Of a stretch of DNA of 64,000 bases, positions 45,493-57,860 are shown in pieces. The notes beneath the pieces are model-generated. The model searched no databases. It was given only the letters and a program-made list of their open reading frames with translations, and was not told the DNA's origin. Numbering within the stretch: position 1 is the stretch's first letter; each line of letters begins with the position of its first letter. Position numbers and translations under genes: made by a program. The DNA is from Amorphophallus konjac. Taxonomy: Eukaryota; Streptophyta; Magnoliopsida; Alismatales; Araceae. The stretch is from positions 62,001 to 126,000 of the forward strand of contig JAHNEJ010001927.1 of assembly GCA_022559845.1 (NCBI GenBank). Reading direction: 5' to 3'.

Positions 45493-45985
45493 CACTACAA
45501 GAAAAGGCGGAGTTTCCGACGGCCATAATCCGTCGGAAATCCGTCTGAATTTTCGTCGGATTAAGGCCATCGGGTGATTCTTGTCGCTAGTTCAGACGGA
45601 TAAATTTTTTGTTGAAAAATCTGTCTAAAGTTTCCGACGGATAGATGATTGTCGGAAGTTCCGTCGGTAACATTTAGAGCATTATATTTCCGAAGGAATA
45701 TTTTCCGTCGGAGAATCTGTCGGACTTTGTTCCGACGGAGTATTGGTTTGTCGTAAATTCCGTCAGAATTTGTAACCTTACATATTTCCAACATAATTTA
45801 TTCTGTCTGAGTTTCTGTCGGAAGTTTTTCCGATGGATAATTATTTTTTGTCTTAAATTCCGTATGAATATATAAGGTTAAACAAAATAAAAATATATAT
45901 GTTTTTCGACGGCATTGCTATTTTGTCGGATATGCCGTCGGAATTTCCGACGGCTCCGTCGGAATATCCGTCAGAAAATGGTTTT
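45493..45985. repeat. CACTA terminus with subterminal CCGTCGG repeats
   Basis: From the terminal CACTACAAG inward there are at least a dozen TTCCGACGG/CCGTCGGAA motifs in both orientations, often as short hairpins (for example near 45930-45965). Such arrays are the binding sites of the TNPA-type protein. Confidence 0.88.
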
Positions 45986-46306
45986 TATTTTTTTAATATA
46001 TAAATTTTATATAAAAACTTATTTAAATTAAAAAATATAAAAATAATCCATCACAAGTAAAACAAAAAGTAGACAAGAAACGAAACATAATAACATTTAA
46101 TACTTTTATAATAATAAAAAAATCAACAAATATCGTCCATATCTTCATCCTCCCCATTCTGCTCGTCTCCTCCGTCGCCACTCGCTGGATGATCTTATAT
46201 TAAGAAAATAATAACAGTAAATATACATTCATAAAAAAATTATAGAGCAGATAAATTAAATATTTTCTTTAAACGTATAAATTCAAATAAGATATAATGC
46301 AGTTCT

Positions 46307-49300
46307 GAGCGTCGGGCTCAAACTGGGTATCTAATTTAGAATTCGTCAGCTCTCACAAGTCACTTTTACATCCCAAGTCGTGTTGGAACGATGGACACGC
46401 TGATCAGACCGATATTTTAGATTTTGGACTCCTGAACCCAAGTTCTTTAATTTTAAACTAAGTGCATTCGAAGAATGCACTTCTGAACGCCAGACTCAAA
46501 CAGGGTGTCTGATTTAGATTCCGTCAGTGCTCACAAGTCACTTTTACCTCCCAAGTCATGTTGGAATGATCGGCACGTCGATCCGAGTGATATTTTAGAT
46601 TTTATACCCCTGAGCCCAACTTCTTTAATTTTAAACTAAGTGCATTTAAAGAATTGAGTAATTTGAGCGTCGAGCCCAAACCGGGTATCCGATTTATATT
46701 CCGTCAGCTCTCTCAAGTCACTCTCATCACCTAGGTCGCGTTGGAATGATCGACATGCCGATCAGGTCAATATTTTACATTTTGGACCTCCGAACCCCTA
46801 GTTATGTGAATTGTTTGAAACTAAGTTAGCTTTGAAAACTAACTTAGATCCGAATTGAGAAATTTGAGCGCCGAGCTCAAACCGAGTATCTGATTTGGAT
46901 CTGTCAGCACTCCCAAGTCACTCTCATCACCGAGGTGGCATTGGAATAATCAGCACGCCGATCAGGCCAGTATTTTACATTTTGGACCCCCGAACCCCTA
47001 GTTATGTGAATTGTTTTAAACTAAGTTAGCTTTGAAAACTAACTTAGTTTCGAATTGAGTAATTCGAGCGCCGAGCCCAAACTGGATATCCGATTTGGAT
47101 TCCGTCAGCTCTCCCAAGTCACTCTCATCACCGAGGTCGCGTTGGAATGATCGGCACGCCGATCAGGCCAGTATTTTACATTTTGGACTCCCGAACCCTT
47201 AGTTATGTGAATTATTTTAAACGAAGTTAGCTTTGAAAACTAACTTAGTTCCGAATTGAGCAATTCGAGCATCGAGCCCAAACTGAGTATCAGATTTGGA
47301 TTCCGTCAGCTCTCCCAAGTCACTCTCATCACCGATGTCGCGTTGGAATGATCGACATGCCGATCAGGCCAGTATTTTATATTTTGGGCCCCCGAACCCC
47401 TTGTTATGTGAATTGTTTTAAACGAAGTTTGCTTTGAAAACTAACTTAGTTCCGAATTGAGTAATTCGAGCGCCGAGCTCAAATCGGGTATCCGATTTAG
47501 ATTCTGTCAGCTCTCTCAAGTCACTTTTATCTCCCAGGTCGTGTTGAATAATTGACACGCCTATCGGAGTGATATTTTAGATTTTAGACCCTCGAACTCA
47601 ACTTATTTAATTTTATACTAAGTGCATTTGAAGAATGCACTTCTGAGTGTCGGGCTCAAACCGGGTGTCCGATTTAAATTCCGTCAGCGCTCACGAGTCA
47701 CTTTTATCTCCCAAGTCGTGTTGGAGCGATCGGCACGCCGATCCAAGTGATATTTTAGATTTTAGACCCCTGAACCCAACTTCTTTAATTTTAAACTAAG
47801 TGCATTTAAAGAATTGAGTAATTTGAGCGCCGAGCCCAAACTGGGTATCCGATTTGGATTCCGTCAGCTCTCCTAACCCACTCTCATCACCGAGGTCGCG
47901 TTGGAATGATCGGCACGCCGATCAGGCCAGTATTTTACATTTTTGACCCCCGAACCCCTAGTTGTGTGAATTATTTTTAACTAAGTTAGCTATGAAAATT
48001 AACTTAGTTCCGAATTGAGTAATTTGAGCGCCGAGCCCAAACTGGATATCCGATTTGGATTCCGTCAGCTCTCTCAAGTCACTCTCATTACCGAGGTCAC
48101 GTTGGAATGATCGACATGTCAATCAGGCCAGTATTATTTATTTTGGACTCCCGAACCCCTAGTTATGTGAATTGTTTTAAACTAAGTTAGCTTTGAAAAC
48201 TAACTTAGTTTCGAATTGAGTAATTCGAGCGTTGAGCCCAAACCGGGTATCCGATTTAGATTCCGTCAGCTCTCCCAAGTCACTTTTACCTCCCAGGTCG
48301 TGTTAGAACAATCGACACGCCGATCGGAGTGATATTTTAGATTTTGGACCCCCGAACCCAACTTATTTAATTTTAAACTAAGTGCATTTGAAGAATACAC
48401 TTCTGAGTGCCGGGCTCAAACCGGGTGTTCGATTTAAATTCCGTCAGCGCTCACAAGTCACTTTTATCTTCCAAGTCGTGTTGGAACGATTGACACGTCG
48501 ATCCGAGTGCTATTTTAGATTTTTGACTCCCAAACCCAACTTCTTTAATTTTAAACTAAGTGCATTTAAAGAATTGAGTAATTTGAGCGCCGAGCCCTAA
48601 CTGGATATCCGATTTGGATTCCGTCAGCTCTCCCAAGTCACTCTCATCATTGAGGTCGCGTTGGAATGATCGGCACGCCGATCAGGCCAGTATTTTACAT
48701 TTTGGACCCCCGAACCCCTAGTTATGTGAATTATTTTAAACTAAATTAGCTTTGACAACTAACTTAGTTCCGAATTGAGTAATTTGAGCGCTGAGCCCAA
48801 ACCGGGTATCCGATTTAGATTCCGTCAGTTCTCCCAAGTCACTCTAATCACCGAGGTCGCTTTGGAATGATCGGCAAGCCGATCAGGCCTGTATTTTACA
48901 TTTTGGACCCCCGAACCCCTAGTTATGTGAGTTATTTTAAACTAAGTTAGCTTTGAAAACTAACTTAGTTCCGAATTGAGTAATTCGAGCGTCGAGCCCA
49001 AACCGGGTATCCGATTTAGATTCTGTCAGCTCTCTCAAGTCACTTTTACCTCCCAGGTCGTGTTGGAACAATCGGCATGACGATCGGAGTGATATTTTAT
49101 ATTTTGAACCCCTGAACCTAACATATTTAATTTTAAATTAAGTGCATTTGAAGAATGCACTTCTGAGTGTCGAGCTCAAACCGGTGTCCGATTTGGATTC
49201 CGTCAGCTCTCCCAAGTCACTCTCATCACCGAGGTCGCGTTGGAATGATCGGCACGTCGATCAGGCCAGTATTTTACATTTTGGACCCCCGAATCCCTAG

Positions 49301-49585
49301 TTATGTGAATTATTTTAAACTAAGTTGGCTTTGAAAACTAACTTTGTTCTGAATTGAGTAATTTGAGCGTCGAGCCTAAATCGGGTATCCGATTTAGATT
49401 CCGTCAGCTCTCCCAAGTCACTGTCATCACCCATGTCGCATTAGAATGATCGACATGCCGATCCGGCCAGTATTTTACATTTTGTACCCTCGAAACCCTA
49501 ATTATGTGAATTATTTTAAACTAAGTTAGATTTGAAAACTAACTTAGTTCCGAATTGAGTAATTTGAGCGTCGAATCCAAACCGG
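46307..49585. repeat. Satellite array in the CACTA element with 760-bp higher-order period
   Basis: Seventeen head-to-tail units of about 165-200 bp share the core ...CCGTCAGCTCTCCCAAGTCACT.... Two unit classes exist. A-type units have CACTTTTACCTCCCAGGTCGTG and a GTGCATTTGAAGAATGCAC or GTGCATTTAAAGAATTGAG tail. B-type units have CACTCTCATCACCGAGGTCGCG and a GTTAGCTTTGAAAACTAAC tail. They follow the order A-A'-B-B-B-B-A-A'-B-B-A-A'-B-B-A-B-B. Equivalent units start at 47468, 48227 and 48987, giving 759-760 bp higher-order repeats. Confidence 0.9.
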
Positions 49586-49630
49586 ATTTATTCCTATATC
49601 AAATAGGGTCTTGTTACTTTTAATCTAAAT

Positions 49631-51830
49631 TCATGTATATTCTTTGATTTTAGAATTGAGTAATTCTGCCAAAATAAAAATATAAGAAACACTCACTTGA
49701 GGGGGTTGTGCCGTGGTCTTGGATCCATGATGGATAATTCCCGCCTGGGAGAGGAGGCCAGCAAGTGACTGCAAGATATCTTCCCTGTGGCTCGACATCT
49801 CTGTCCTCATCTGCTGCAACTGCCGCGCCATATCAGACATCTCTACTCGGACGATGTCTCTGACGTTGCTGGAAGAAGTACTGGTGCCGGGTGGGGGCGT
49901 GCTAAAGGCACTGCTACTGGTCGGGGCAGCGCCTGAACTCGCACAACATGATATCACCGAGCCAGTCTCTAGGCTCTGCCCAAAGCCATATAGCCGGCCT
50001 TTCTTTGGTACGCCAGCTGCTGCCACCCATGCCGCCGGATCTAACTCTGACTGCTGTGCGTCTCCTTCCCCGTACTTCTCTGTCAACTTTCTACTATATG
50101 TTTCCTACAAATTGAATACAAAAACTTGTAAATTTTATATGAATGAATCATATTTAAATGAAAAGAAAAATTTGCCCAGAGATATAAACTTACCGCTACT
50201 GAGCGGGCTCTCTCACTGACAAACTGATCTGTCCCCTTCTTCTTGTGTTTTCTGTTGAACACCTCTAGGAAGGAAGGAGCTCGATTGAGGTCCACGGCCT
50301 GTTTTACAATTCATAGTAAAAAAATGTTATAAATATGAATAATTTGGAAGAGGATAATTTGAAAGATTACTTACCAATTTTTGTTTATGAGTCGCGAAAG
50401 AGACGGACCCACTAGTATGCACATTTGCGTCTGGTTGTGACGCCCTATTTTCTGTAACTTTTTGGGACTTTTCTATCCATTTGGGCTCGGCCCATTTGTC
50501 ACATACAGTGTCCCAATGCTCCCTCATCATCCAAGGAGGGCGGTGCTCCTTCCACAGCTGTCGATCTTGACCCCCACCAACATTTTTCTGAGCCTTTACT
50601 CGGGCCTCATGCAAATTATGTCAGTAATTTGTTTGGATAGTAGCCTCCCAGACTCTACGACATCTCGTCGCGTCCTGTCCACTCGTGAACTGATAAGTCC
50701 GCTGTAAATAAATTAAGTTATGGGTTAGTACGTATACTATTATGAATTGAGTTTAGGAAATACATGAATTAAATGATTAAATTACTTACTGTGAACATGT
50801 CGAACAATAAATCCTAGACGCCCATCAAAAATTGCCTGAAAGATAGTGCCAGCCCGAGAACATGTGCCATTACTTGTTTCATAGAATGACGGACAACCTC
50901 GGCAGGTTCAAATTTATCACTGCAAGTTCCAATGTTAACATAGTTGGCATTAGACAATTGAATGATAAATAATGAATGTAATTCATAACCATATAAATTT
51001 ACCCAAAGATCCAACACGGTAGACGTCCATCATGGGCCCCACCTCCCTCCCCTCGTGAGTAGTACCGAGGGACTGTAGCGGCTGAGTGGAGGAGCCGACA
51101 GGGGCATGATGACTTGTAAGAATTAAATCACTTAAGCATAACATTTAATCAAAGAATATTTGGCTATAAATTGAAAGAGACATACCTGTAGTGGGAGGTG
51201 GTGAGGGTGTGCCTTGCATAGCTAGTGGGGGGGCACTGGGACCTGTATGAATTAGATATCATAAGCAAATGAAATATAATCGAAGAATATTTTTCTAGAA
51301 ATTAAAATATACATACCTGAAGCGGGAAGTGGTAGGGGTGTGCCCTGCATAGCTGGTGGGAGGGCACTGGGACCTGTAAGAATTAAATGTCATAAGCAAA
51401 TGGAATATAATCAAAAAGTATTTTGCTAGAAATTAAAATATACATACCTGAAGCGGGAGGTGGTAGGGGTGTGCCCTGCATAGCTGGTGGGAGGGCACTA
51501 GGACCTGTAAGAATTAGATATCATAAGCATAACATATAATCACATAACATTTCATTGCATCTGGTAAAATAGACAGACCTGTCAGCTGCAGTGGTGGCGG
51601 TGTCTCATGTGCAGGGCGTGAGCCGACACTCGGACCTGTAATAAATAAATCTTTTAAGCTGATATATAATTAATACACTAATATAGCTAAACCTGTAAGA
51701 ATTAGATATACTTGTGCTCGAACTAGACGCCAAAGAGGAGGGAGTAGAGCCCCGCCCACTGCCCTATCTCCTCCCACTCCCACTACGAGGTCCTCGGACC
51801 ATCTCTTTATTAAGAACAATAAAAATAATG
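49631..51830 (-). pseudogene. TNPA-like (Ptta/En/Spm, Transposase_24 type) gene of the CACTA element
   Basis: Minus-strand exons include a proline-rich N-terminal part (51830-51180), a segment ending VGPMMDVYRVG (about 51110-51000), a core with REHWDTVCDKWAEPKW (50614-50327), LNRAPSFLEVFNRKHKKKGTDQFVSERARS (50290-50200) and KYGEGDAQQSELDPAAWVAAAG...GFGQSLETG, followed by a likely coiled coil (50086-49680). These match plant Ptta/En/Spm transposase-family proteins, which bind subterminal repeats. Exact splice structure cannot be fixed here. I call it a pseudogene because the transposase partner is broken; this gene itself may be less damaged. Confidence 0.7.
51186..51635 (-). repeat. Tandem array of four 57-bp exons at 131-bp spacing in the TNPA-like gene
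   Basis: Exon-like blocks at 51242-51186, 51373-51317, 51504-51448 and 51635-51579 are each exactly 57 bp. Each is preceded by TACAG and followed by GTATGT or GTCTGT, with 74-bp introns between them. All can be read in one phase as a proline-rich 19-residue unit (SALPPAMQGTPLPLPA in the middle copies). The high-coordinate copy is the most diverged, but its spacing is still exactly 131 bp. Confidence 0.85.
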
Positions 51831-51950
51831 CATATTAATCCACAATTATATAAGATTTAGAAATCTCATTAAAAATTATGTAAAAATGTACAAATATCTT
51901 ACTAATTTATCAAATATTATATATTTCCTCTTCAAATGCTGATGATATAT

Positions 51951-54900
51951 CTAACCAGCCTCATCTTCGTCATCCGTACTAGCCTCATGAGATTCAAACT
52001 CTTCATCTTCATCGGACTCCTCCTCCCCTATAATATCAACATTTAGGTCCATCCGATCGATTTGTTCCACTTCATTTCCCGCATGTAACGACAGTGGCAC
52101 ATCAGATTCGTCCAAATGAAGATGTGAGAAACTTACAGCGCCAACTTCATCTGATTGAAAATATTCGGCATTGGCATCCTCTGAAACAGTATCACTCAGA
52201 TTCAACTCATAAGTGGGAAAAAGTCTTGCTTTAACCCTACAAACTGTCCACCAATCTTAATTCTTGGAGGATGAATAGTTTGAATAATACACTTGTTGGG
52301 CTTGTGCGGCCAAAATGAACGGTTCATATGTATTAAGTTTAGACTTATATTTGTCATCAATAATTTCATATGTTGTGTTATGTCGAACATAATTAGGATC
52401 AAACCAATGACACTTAAATAGGAATACATGATTGTCTTGTCCCAGATACTGCAATTCAATGACTTCCTCAAGAATACCATAGTAGTCCAGTTCATTTTCA
52501 TTGTATGCACTTCCCTTAACGCATATGTCGCTGTTCATTGTAGACTTATTTCGTCCATAATCCCTTGTGTGAAATCTGTATCCATTCACAATATATCATG
52601 GATAGGCACGTGCAACTTTAGAGGGGCCATAACTTAACTCCTGTACTCTTTCATCAGAAATAAGACCTTGTTCAACCTATATATATGTAATTCAAAATAG
52701 TTAAAATATTAACATTTACCTCAACAGAAGTAAATTGGAACGTATAAATTCAACGGTCGACACTAAATCGATATCTCAACCATCTGGCAAAAAACTTCTC
52801 GCGTCCTTTTTCAACCTCCACATCCTGGATATTTGAAATTTTTTGTACTAACTCTGAATCAAATTGTCTGGAATATGAATACACTACTACCTTAAATGGC
52901 AAGAAGAAGGATAAATAACTTATGTACATAAGTAAATGTGAGTTAATAACTTACTCAGCATAGGGTTCAATCTCAGTACAATTTAGAAGAATGTATATCT
53001 CTACGGCGTACAATTCTCTATCTTCGAGCGTCCGAGTCGAGCAATGTCCGAACGCACGTGAAGGATACTTAAATATAGAGAGCCGATCGGACAAATCAGC
53101 AACTCCCTTATCGTCATTATGTGGAGGTCGAGTACGATGACTTTGAATCTCTGGCTCAAAGTACGTACATCGAACAGAAGTTCAAAATTTCTTCAATAAT
53201 ATATGCCTCAGTAATCGAACCATCCACCTTCGCTTTATTGCGAACTTTTATTTTTAATTCATGCATGCACCTACAACAACAATTCAGTTGACAATGACAT
53301 AAATATCATACACATGTAGTGGCCAAAAGAAAAAAAAATCTCACATACCTCTCAAATGGATACATCCATCGAAATTGTACTGGCCTTCCGACTCTAGCCT
53401 CGTATGGCAAATGGATAATTAGGTGCTCCATCGAATCGAAGAAGCCCGGAGGAAATATCTTCTCTAGCTTGTAAACGGTCATGACCACATTATCTTCAAT
53501 AGTTTGCACATCCCGAAGTCTGAGTTTCGATGAACATAAAATTTTGAAAAATTGACTCAGCTCGGTCAGTGCTCCCCATACAGGCTTTGACAACAAGTCA
53601 TGGAATGCAATGGGCACTAGCCTCTCCATGAACACATGACAGTCATGACTTTTCAGTCCATATATTTTTTCCTCATTAACATTCACACAACGACATATGT
53701 TGGACACATATCCATCTCAGAATCTCAAATGTTTCAACCACTAACACACTTCCTTGATCTGTTTATCGCTAAGCACATAAGTTGCTTTAGGCAGCACAGT
53801 TTTTCCATGTACAATTTACAGTTCTAGTTCTGGACGTTTACAAAACATCTTCAAGTCCATACGCGCTTTGGCGTTGTCCTTTGTTTTACCTTTTATGTTC
53901 ATGATCGTGTTGAACACATTATCAAAAACATTCTTCTCGATATACATGACATCCAGATTATGTCGTACTAGAAGAGTTGACCAATAAGACAATTCCCAAA
54001 AAATATTTTTTTTGTTCCAGTTGTGATCATTTCCAAATCGAGGGAGTTGTCTGTGCTACTAGACAGTTGTACTACATCTGGTAAATTTTGCACCCGTGCC
54101 GCCATATGTCGACCAGATACCCGTTGTAAATCTGTTTCATCCATTTCAACAGTGTTTCTCTGAAATGAGTCCCTTTGCCTTCGGAAAGGATGGTCACGCG
54201 GTAGAAATCGCCGATAGCAATCAAACCAGCATGCTTTCCCACCATATTTCAATACAAATGATTCAATATCTTCTATACAGTAAGGACATGCTAACCTCCC
54301 ATGTGTGCTCCAACCAGATAGCATTCCATATGCAGGGAAGTCACTTATTGTCCACATCAGTGCAGTCGTCATAATAAAATTTTGCTTCCTACATGCATCA
54401 TAAGTAGTAACTCCATCTGTCCATAAAAATTTCAATTCATCAATCAACGGTCTGAGATATATGTCCAAATTTTTTACCGGACTTTTTGGACCTGGAATTA
54501 CCAAGGATAAAAATAGATTTTCTCGCTTCATGCACACGTCCGGCGGAAGGTTGTACGGTGTCATAAACACTGGCCAACAAGAGTAAGACGCCACTGAACC
54601 ACCGAATGCATTAAAACCATCTGTGCATAAACCCAACCTAACATTACGTGGCTCCTTTGAGAAAGCAAGATGAGTACGACTGAAGTGAGTCCAAGCTTCA
54701 CCATCGACAGGATGACTGATTATATCATCGGCACGGTGTACTCTTTCGATGTGCCATGTCATATGTTGAGCCGTCTTTGAGGACATATACAGCCGCTGCA
54801 GCCTAGGCGTAAGAGGGAAGTATCACAATGCCTTGTAAGGTACATCGTTTTACTTTGAATTGCCTCCTCTCTTAGGTTTGAATCTGTCATGATGACAAAT

Positions 54901-55599
54901 AGAACATGATATCTTATCTGCATCCTCTTTGTAATATAACATACAGTGATTCCTGCATGCATCTTTTTTCACATATCCAAGCCCTAACTCATTGACCATC
55001 TTTTTTGCACGGTAAAAAATTTCTGGCAACTTCTCGTCTCGAGGCAATATACTCTTGATCAAGAGGAGGAGATGGTCAAAACAAGTCTAACTGATGTGAA
55101 ATTCATATTTCAAGTTCAACAACTGTGAGACTACAGACAACCGAGTGTGCTTTTCACAACCATCACACAGCTGCTCATCAGCATCCCTATGTAGTTGATA
55201 AAATCTTTTGGCTATCTTATTCGACGTTTCTTCCATGTATGCATGTTCGTCATGAACATTAAAACTAGGACCAGCAGCATCTACAACCATATCCACGTAC
55301 CCACTTGTGCCTACAATATTGCCGCGCTCATACGACAAGACATCCTCACCATGACACGTCCAATTCATATAATCATCCATGAACCCTTTCTTGTACAAAT
55401 GATACTGCACATCCCATGGTGAATGCCACCTCAAGTTTCGACAACTTGAACAAGGGCATCGAATGTGATCGTCGCGGTCTATTGCTGCATTTGGATTCCC
55501 CAATGCAAAATGAATGAAACTCTCAACTCCATGTTTAAACTAAACAGACACCACCCGGTCAACTATTCTACGATACATCCATGAACGATCTGTCAACAT
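51951..55599 (-). pseudogene. TNP2-like CACTA transposase
   Basis: Start ATG 55599 gives the family N-terminus DRSWMYRR, then an in-frame TAG (about 55540), FKHGVESF and IRCPCSSCRN (Transpos_assoc domain, 55503-55087). Next come FYRAKKMVNELGLGY...RFKPKR (55062-54850), the catalytic Transposase_21 domain with GLCTDGFNAFG (54786-53968), a DUF4218-like segment with GLKSHDCHVFMERL (53707-53306), a DUF4216-like segment with HWFDPNYVRHN (52589-52257) and an acidic tail QIDRMDLNVDIIGEEE (to 51951). Family resemblance is clear throughout. Several stops and frame changes (55087, 54786 onward) make it non-functional. Confidence 0.88.
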
Positions 55600-56299
55600 T
55601 TTACCTGCACCCACTAAATGTTAGTACACAAATAACTTTGAAATCATTACTCATGAAAATAAGCCCGACCCTTTCCTTACATCGTTCGCCATAGACCATT
55701 TGCAGATGGAATAGGACTATTATTTAGATTATCACTTTTTAACCCATCCATGAAGGTTTGATCGCACAATCACTTACTATATGTGTTGTACGATTTGATG
55801 AGAATTTTGACAGCATCTCTCCACACTTCTCCGATATATCAAAAATATTTATTGATTAAGAAATTTTCTTAAACACTTTCTAGTAAGTGGTTAAGAAAAC
55901 ACTCAAAATAAATAAAGGTATACTAGAGAAGAGTGAGAAGACGCAACCGAAATTCTCAACAAACCATACAAACACATATAGTAAATGACTGCCTAAGTGC
56001 GATCAAACATTCACAGACTGTCCAAACGGGATAATTCAAGACTTTAAGGTAGCTATATACATTCTCGTAAAAAAATGAGAACATACACATCAATCCCAAA
56101 GTCTTGAACGGAAAGATTCATTGACATGGGTTTAACACGCTCTCCTGAGGTGCGTGTAATATTAGGTCACACCCACGCACCTCAACTCACAGGGAATACC
56201 CCATGTAATTATATAACATAAAATTAAATAACATCTCACTTATCATTATGCATACATCGAATTAAACAACATATAATTTCAAAAAACATTCATACGAAG

Positions 56300-57860
56300 A
56301 ACATCAAAGCTTCATAATGTAAAGGGAAAGACAATGAAGCTCAACTTTGTGAGAAAATGAAGCTCAATTTTTTTTTTGGAATTCAAGCATGCAAGGGGGG
56401 TTTATTGTGCACTTAGCATGCTGGGATGTGCATAATGCGTAGGGATGTGCATAATGTGTATGTGAATGGACATGCAGGAGGACGAGTAGCGGGATCATGA
56501 GGCATCAGAGCTCGGGCTGGCTGCTCCAATCAGAAGGGTGCGTCGATGCACCATACATAGTGTGTCGAGGCACTCTTCATGCCAGCGAGCTTCAAATTGG
56601 GTTTGAAATGACCCATGACAGCAGGCCAAGCTTCCTTTTTTTTTTACTCTTCAACAAGTAATGTACCATGCCATGGAATGCATGAATGCCTTTGGTGGGG
56701 ATATAACCCACAAGGGTGAGGGAATACATGAAAATGTAACCCAAATTCTAAGGAGGATTTCGACCACATGAAAGTTATTCTCATATTTAGGTATCATGCC
56801 AGTGCAAGGCAAGGTGCTCTCATATAGAGATTTCAGCCTTGATTGGGGAAGTTTTAACCTTATGCTTTATCATTTGTTCCCTCTGTTTACTTTGATTTCA
56901 GAGGTTTAGAAATTGTATTGATCATTATTTTCCCCTCCCTTGGGGCTCGATATACACAGGTTCACCTTGATTGAATATTCATCCCCGTTTGAAGAATTAG
57001 GCCCATAACTCTTCTCCGGTTCATTTTTTTCATCCTGTTCATTAACGGTTCAACATATTTCTGAAATGGAGTTCATTATTGCTTTCGTGTTTGCTGTGTA
57101 GGGTTAATTGGGCACGCACCCATGGATAGGAATCTGAGGTAGCCCCAAAATAGAAGGGTGCGCACAAAAGCGGCAACACCCGGGGTGCGCACGGAAGCGG
57201 CAACACCCTACGACCCGATTTGGGCGCGGAGATCCCGAGGGCTAGCCTACGAAGGCCCCGACGACCCATGGGTTACCACGATCTCGTCGCCAAGATGTGG
57301 GCTTAAGCTATTGTCGCATGCCACGATCATCGATATTCACTCTTTAGGGGAGTCACCCGGGGTCCACACTATGAGGAAATGAGCCCCCTAGGATCCATGA
57401 GCGATCGAAACCCCGGAAAGGCGAATTCTAAAAAAAAGAATGGTCCATTTGGGATTGAATCCCCTGTGCCTCACCCCTTCGGCATCATGGCCATTGGATT
57501 GGTCCAAATCCCAAAGCGGGGTTGTGAGGATTGAATCACCATTGGCCCATCTATCCTTTTCTTCTTCTACTCTTTTGGAATTGGGTTTGGCCCATTTTTT
57601 TAATTTTTTTTTCATCTTTTTTTCCTCCTCTTCACTTATTCTCTTTTTTTTTTGTCAACAGTCAGCAAGGTCCAGTATTCTTGGGGAGGCGACCTTGAAT
57701 TTAACAGATCATCTTTTTGAAAAAGGGACACATAAACCATGTTCATCAACCAAGTTTGTATAGCGGTCGTAATTTGTTAGATTTACACAATTATAATTGA
57801 AGCCATAACTTCTATACAAGAACGCCTCAGCTAGGGCCAAAATACGGTCACCTGCCTGCC
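56300..57860. other. Unclassified region
   Basis: No gene was recognised. There is a 27-bp direct repeat pair (GTGCGCAC...AGCGGCAACACCC) at 57157-57210 and a T-rich stretch at 57590-57655. Short ORFs lack domains. Confidence 0.4.

Larger units (their letters stand above)
45493..56300 (-). mobile_element. CACTA (En/Spm) transposon, one terminus identified
   Basis: The low-coordinate terminus is CACTACAAGAAAA (45493), preceded by TAG as a possible 3-bp duplication. It is followed by repeated CCGTCGG subterminal motifs, a satellite array, a TNPA-like gene and a TNP2-like transposase gene, both on the minus strand. The matching CTTGTAGTG end beyond the transposase was not found. The right boundary (about 56300) is therefore approximate, and the element may be truncated or fused to neighbouring repeats. 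Confidence 0.85.

Noticed and set aside
46307..49585. The tandem array as a CRISPR array or rDNA spacer
   Set aside because: Units are long (165-200 bp), contiguous without unique spacers, and lie within a plant CACTA element.
53312..53322. TGTAGTG at about 53317 as the missing CACTA terminus
   Set aside because: It lies inside the transposase gene, next to the DUF4218-like segment, and has no CTTGTAGTG extension or subterminal repeats.
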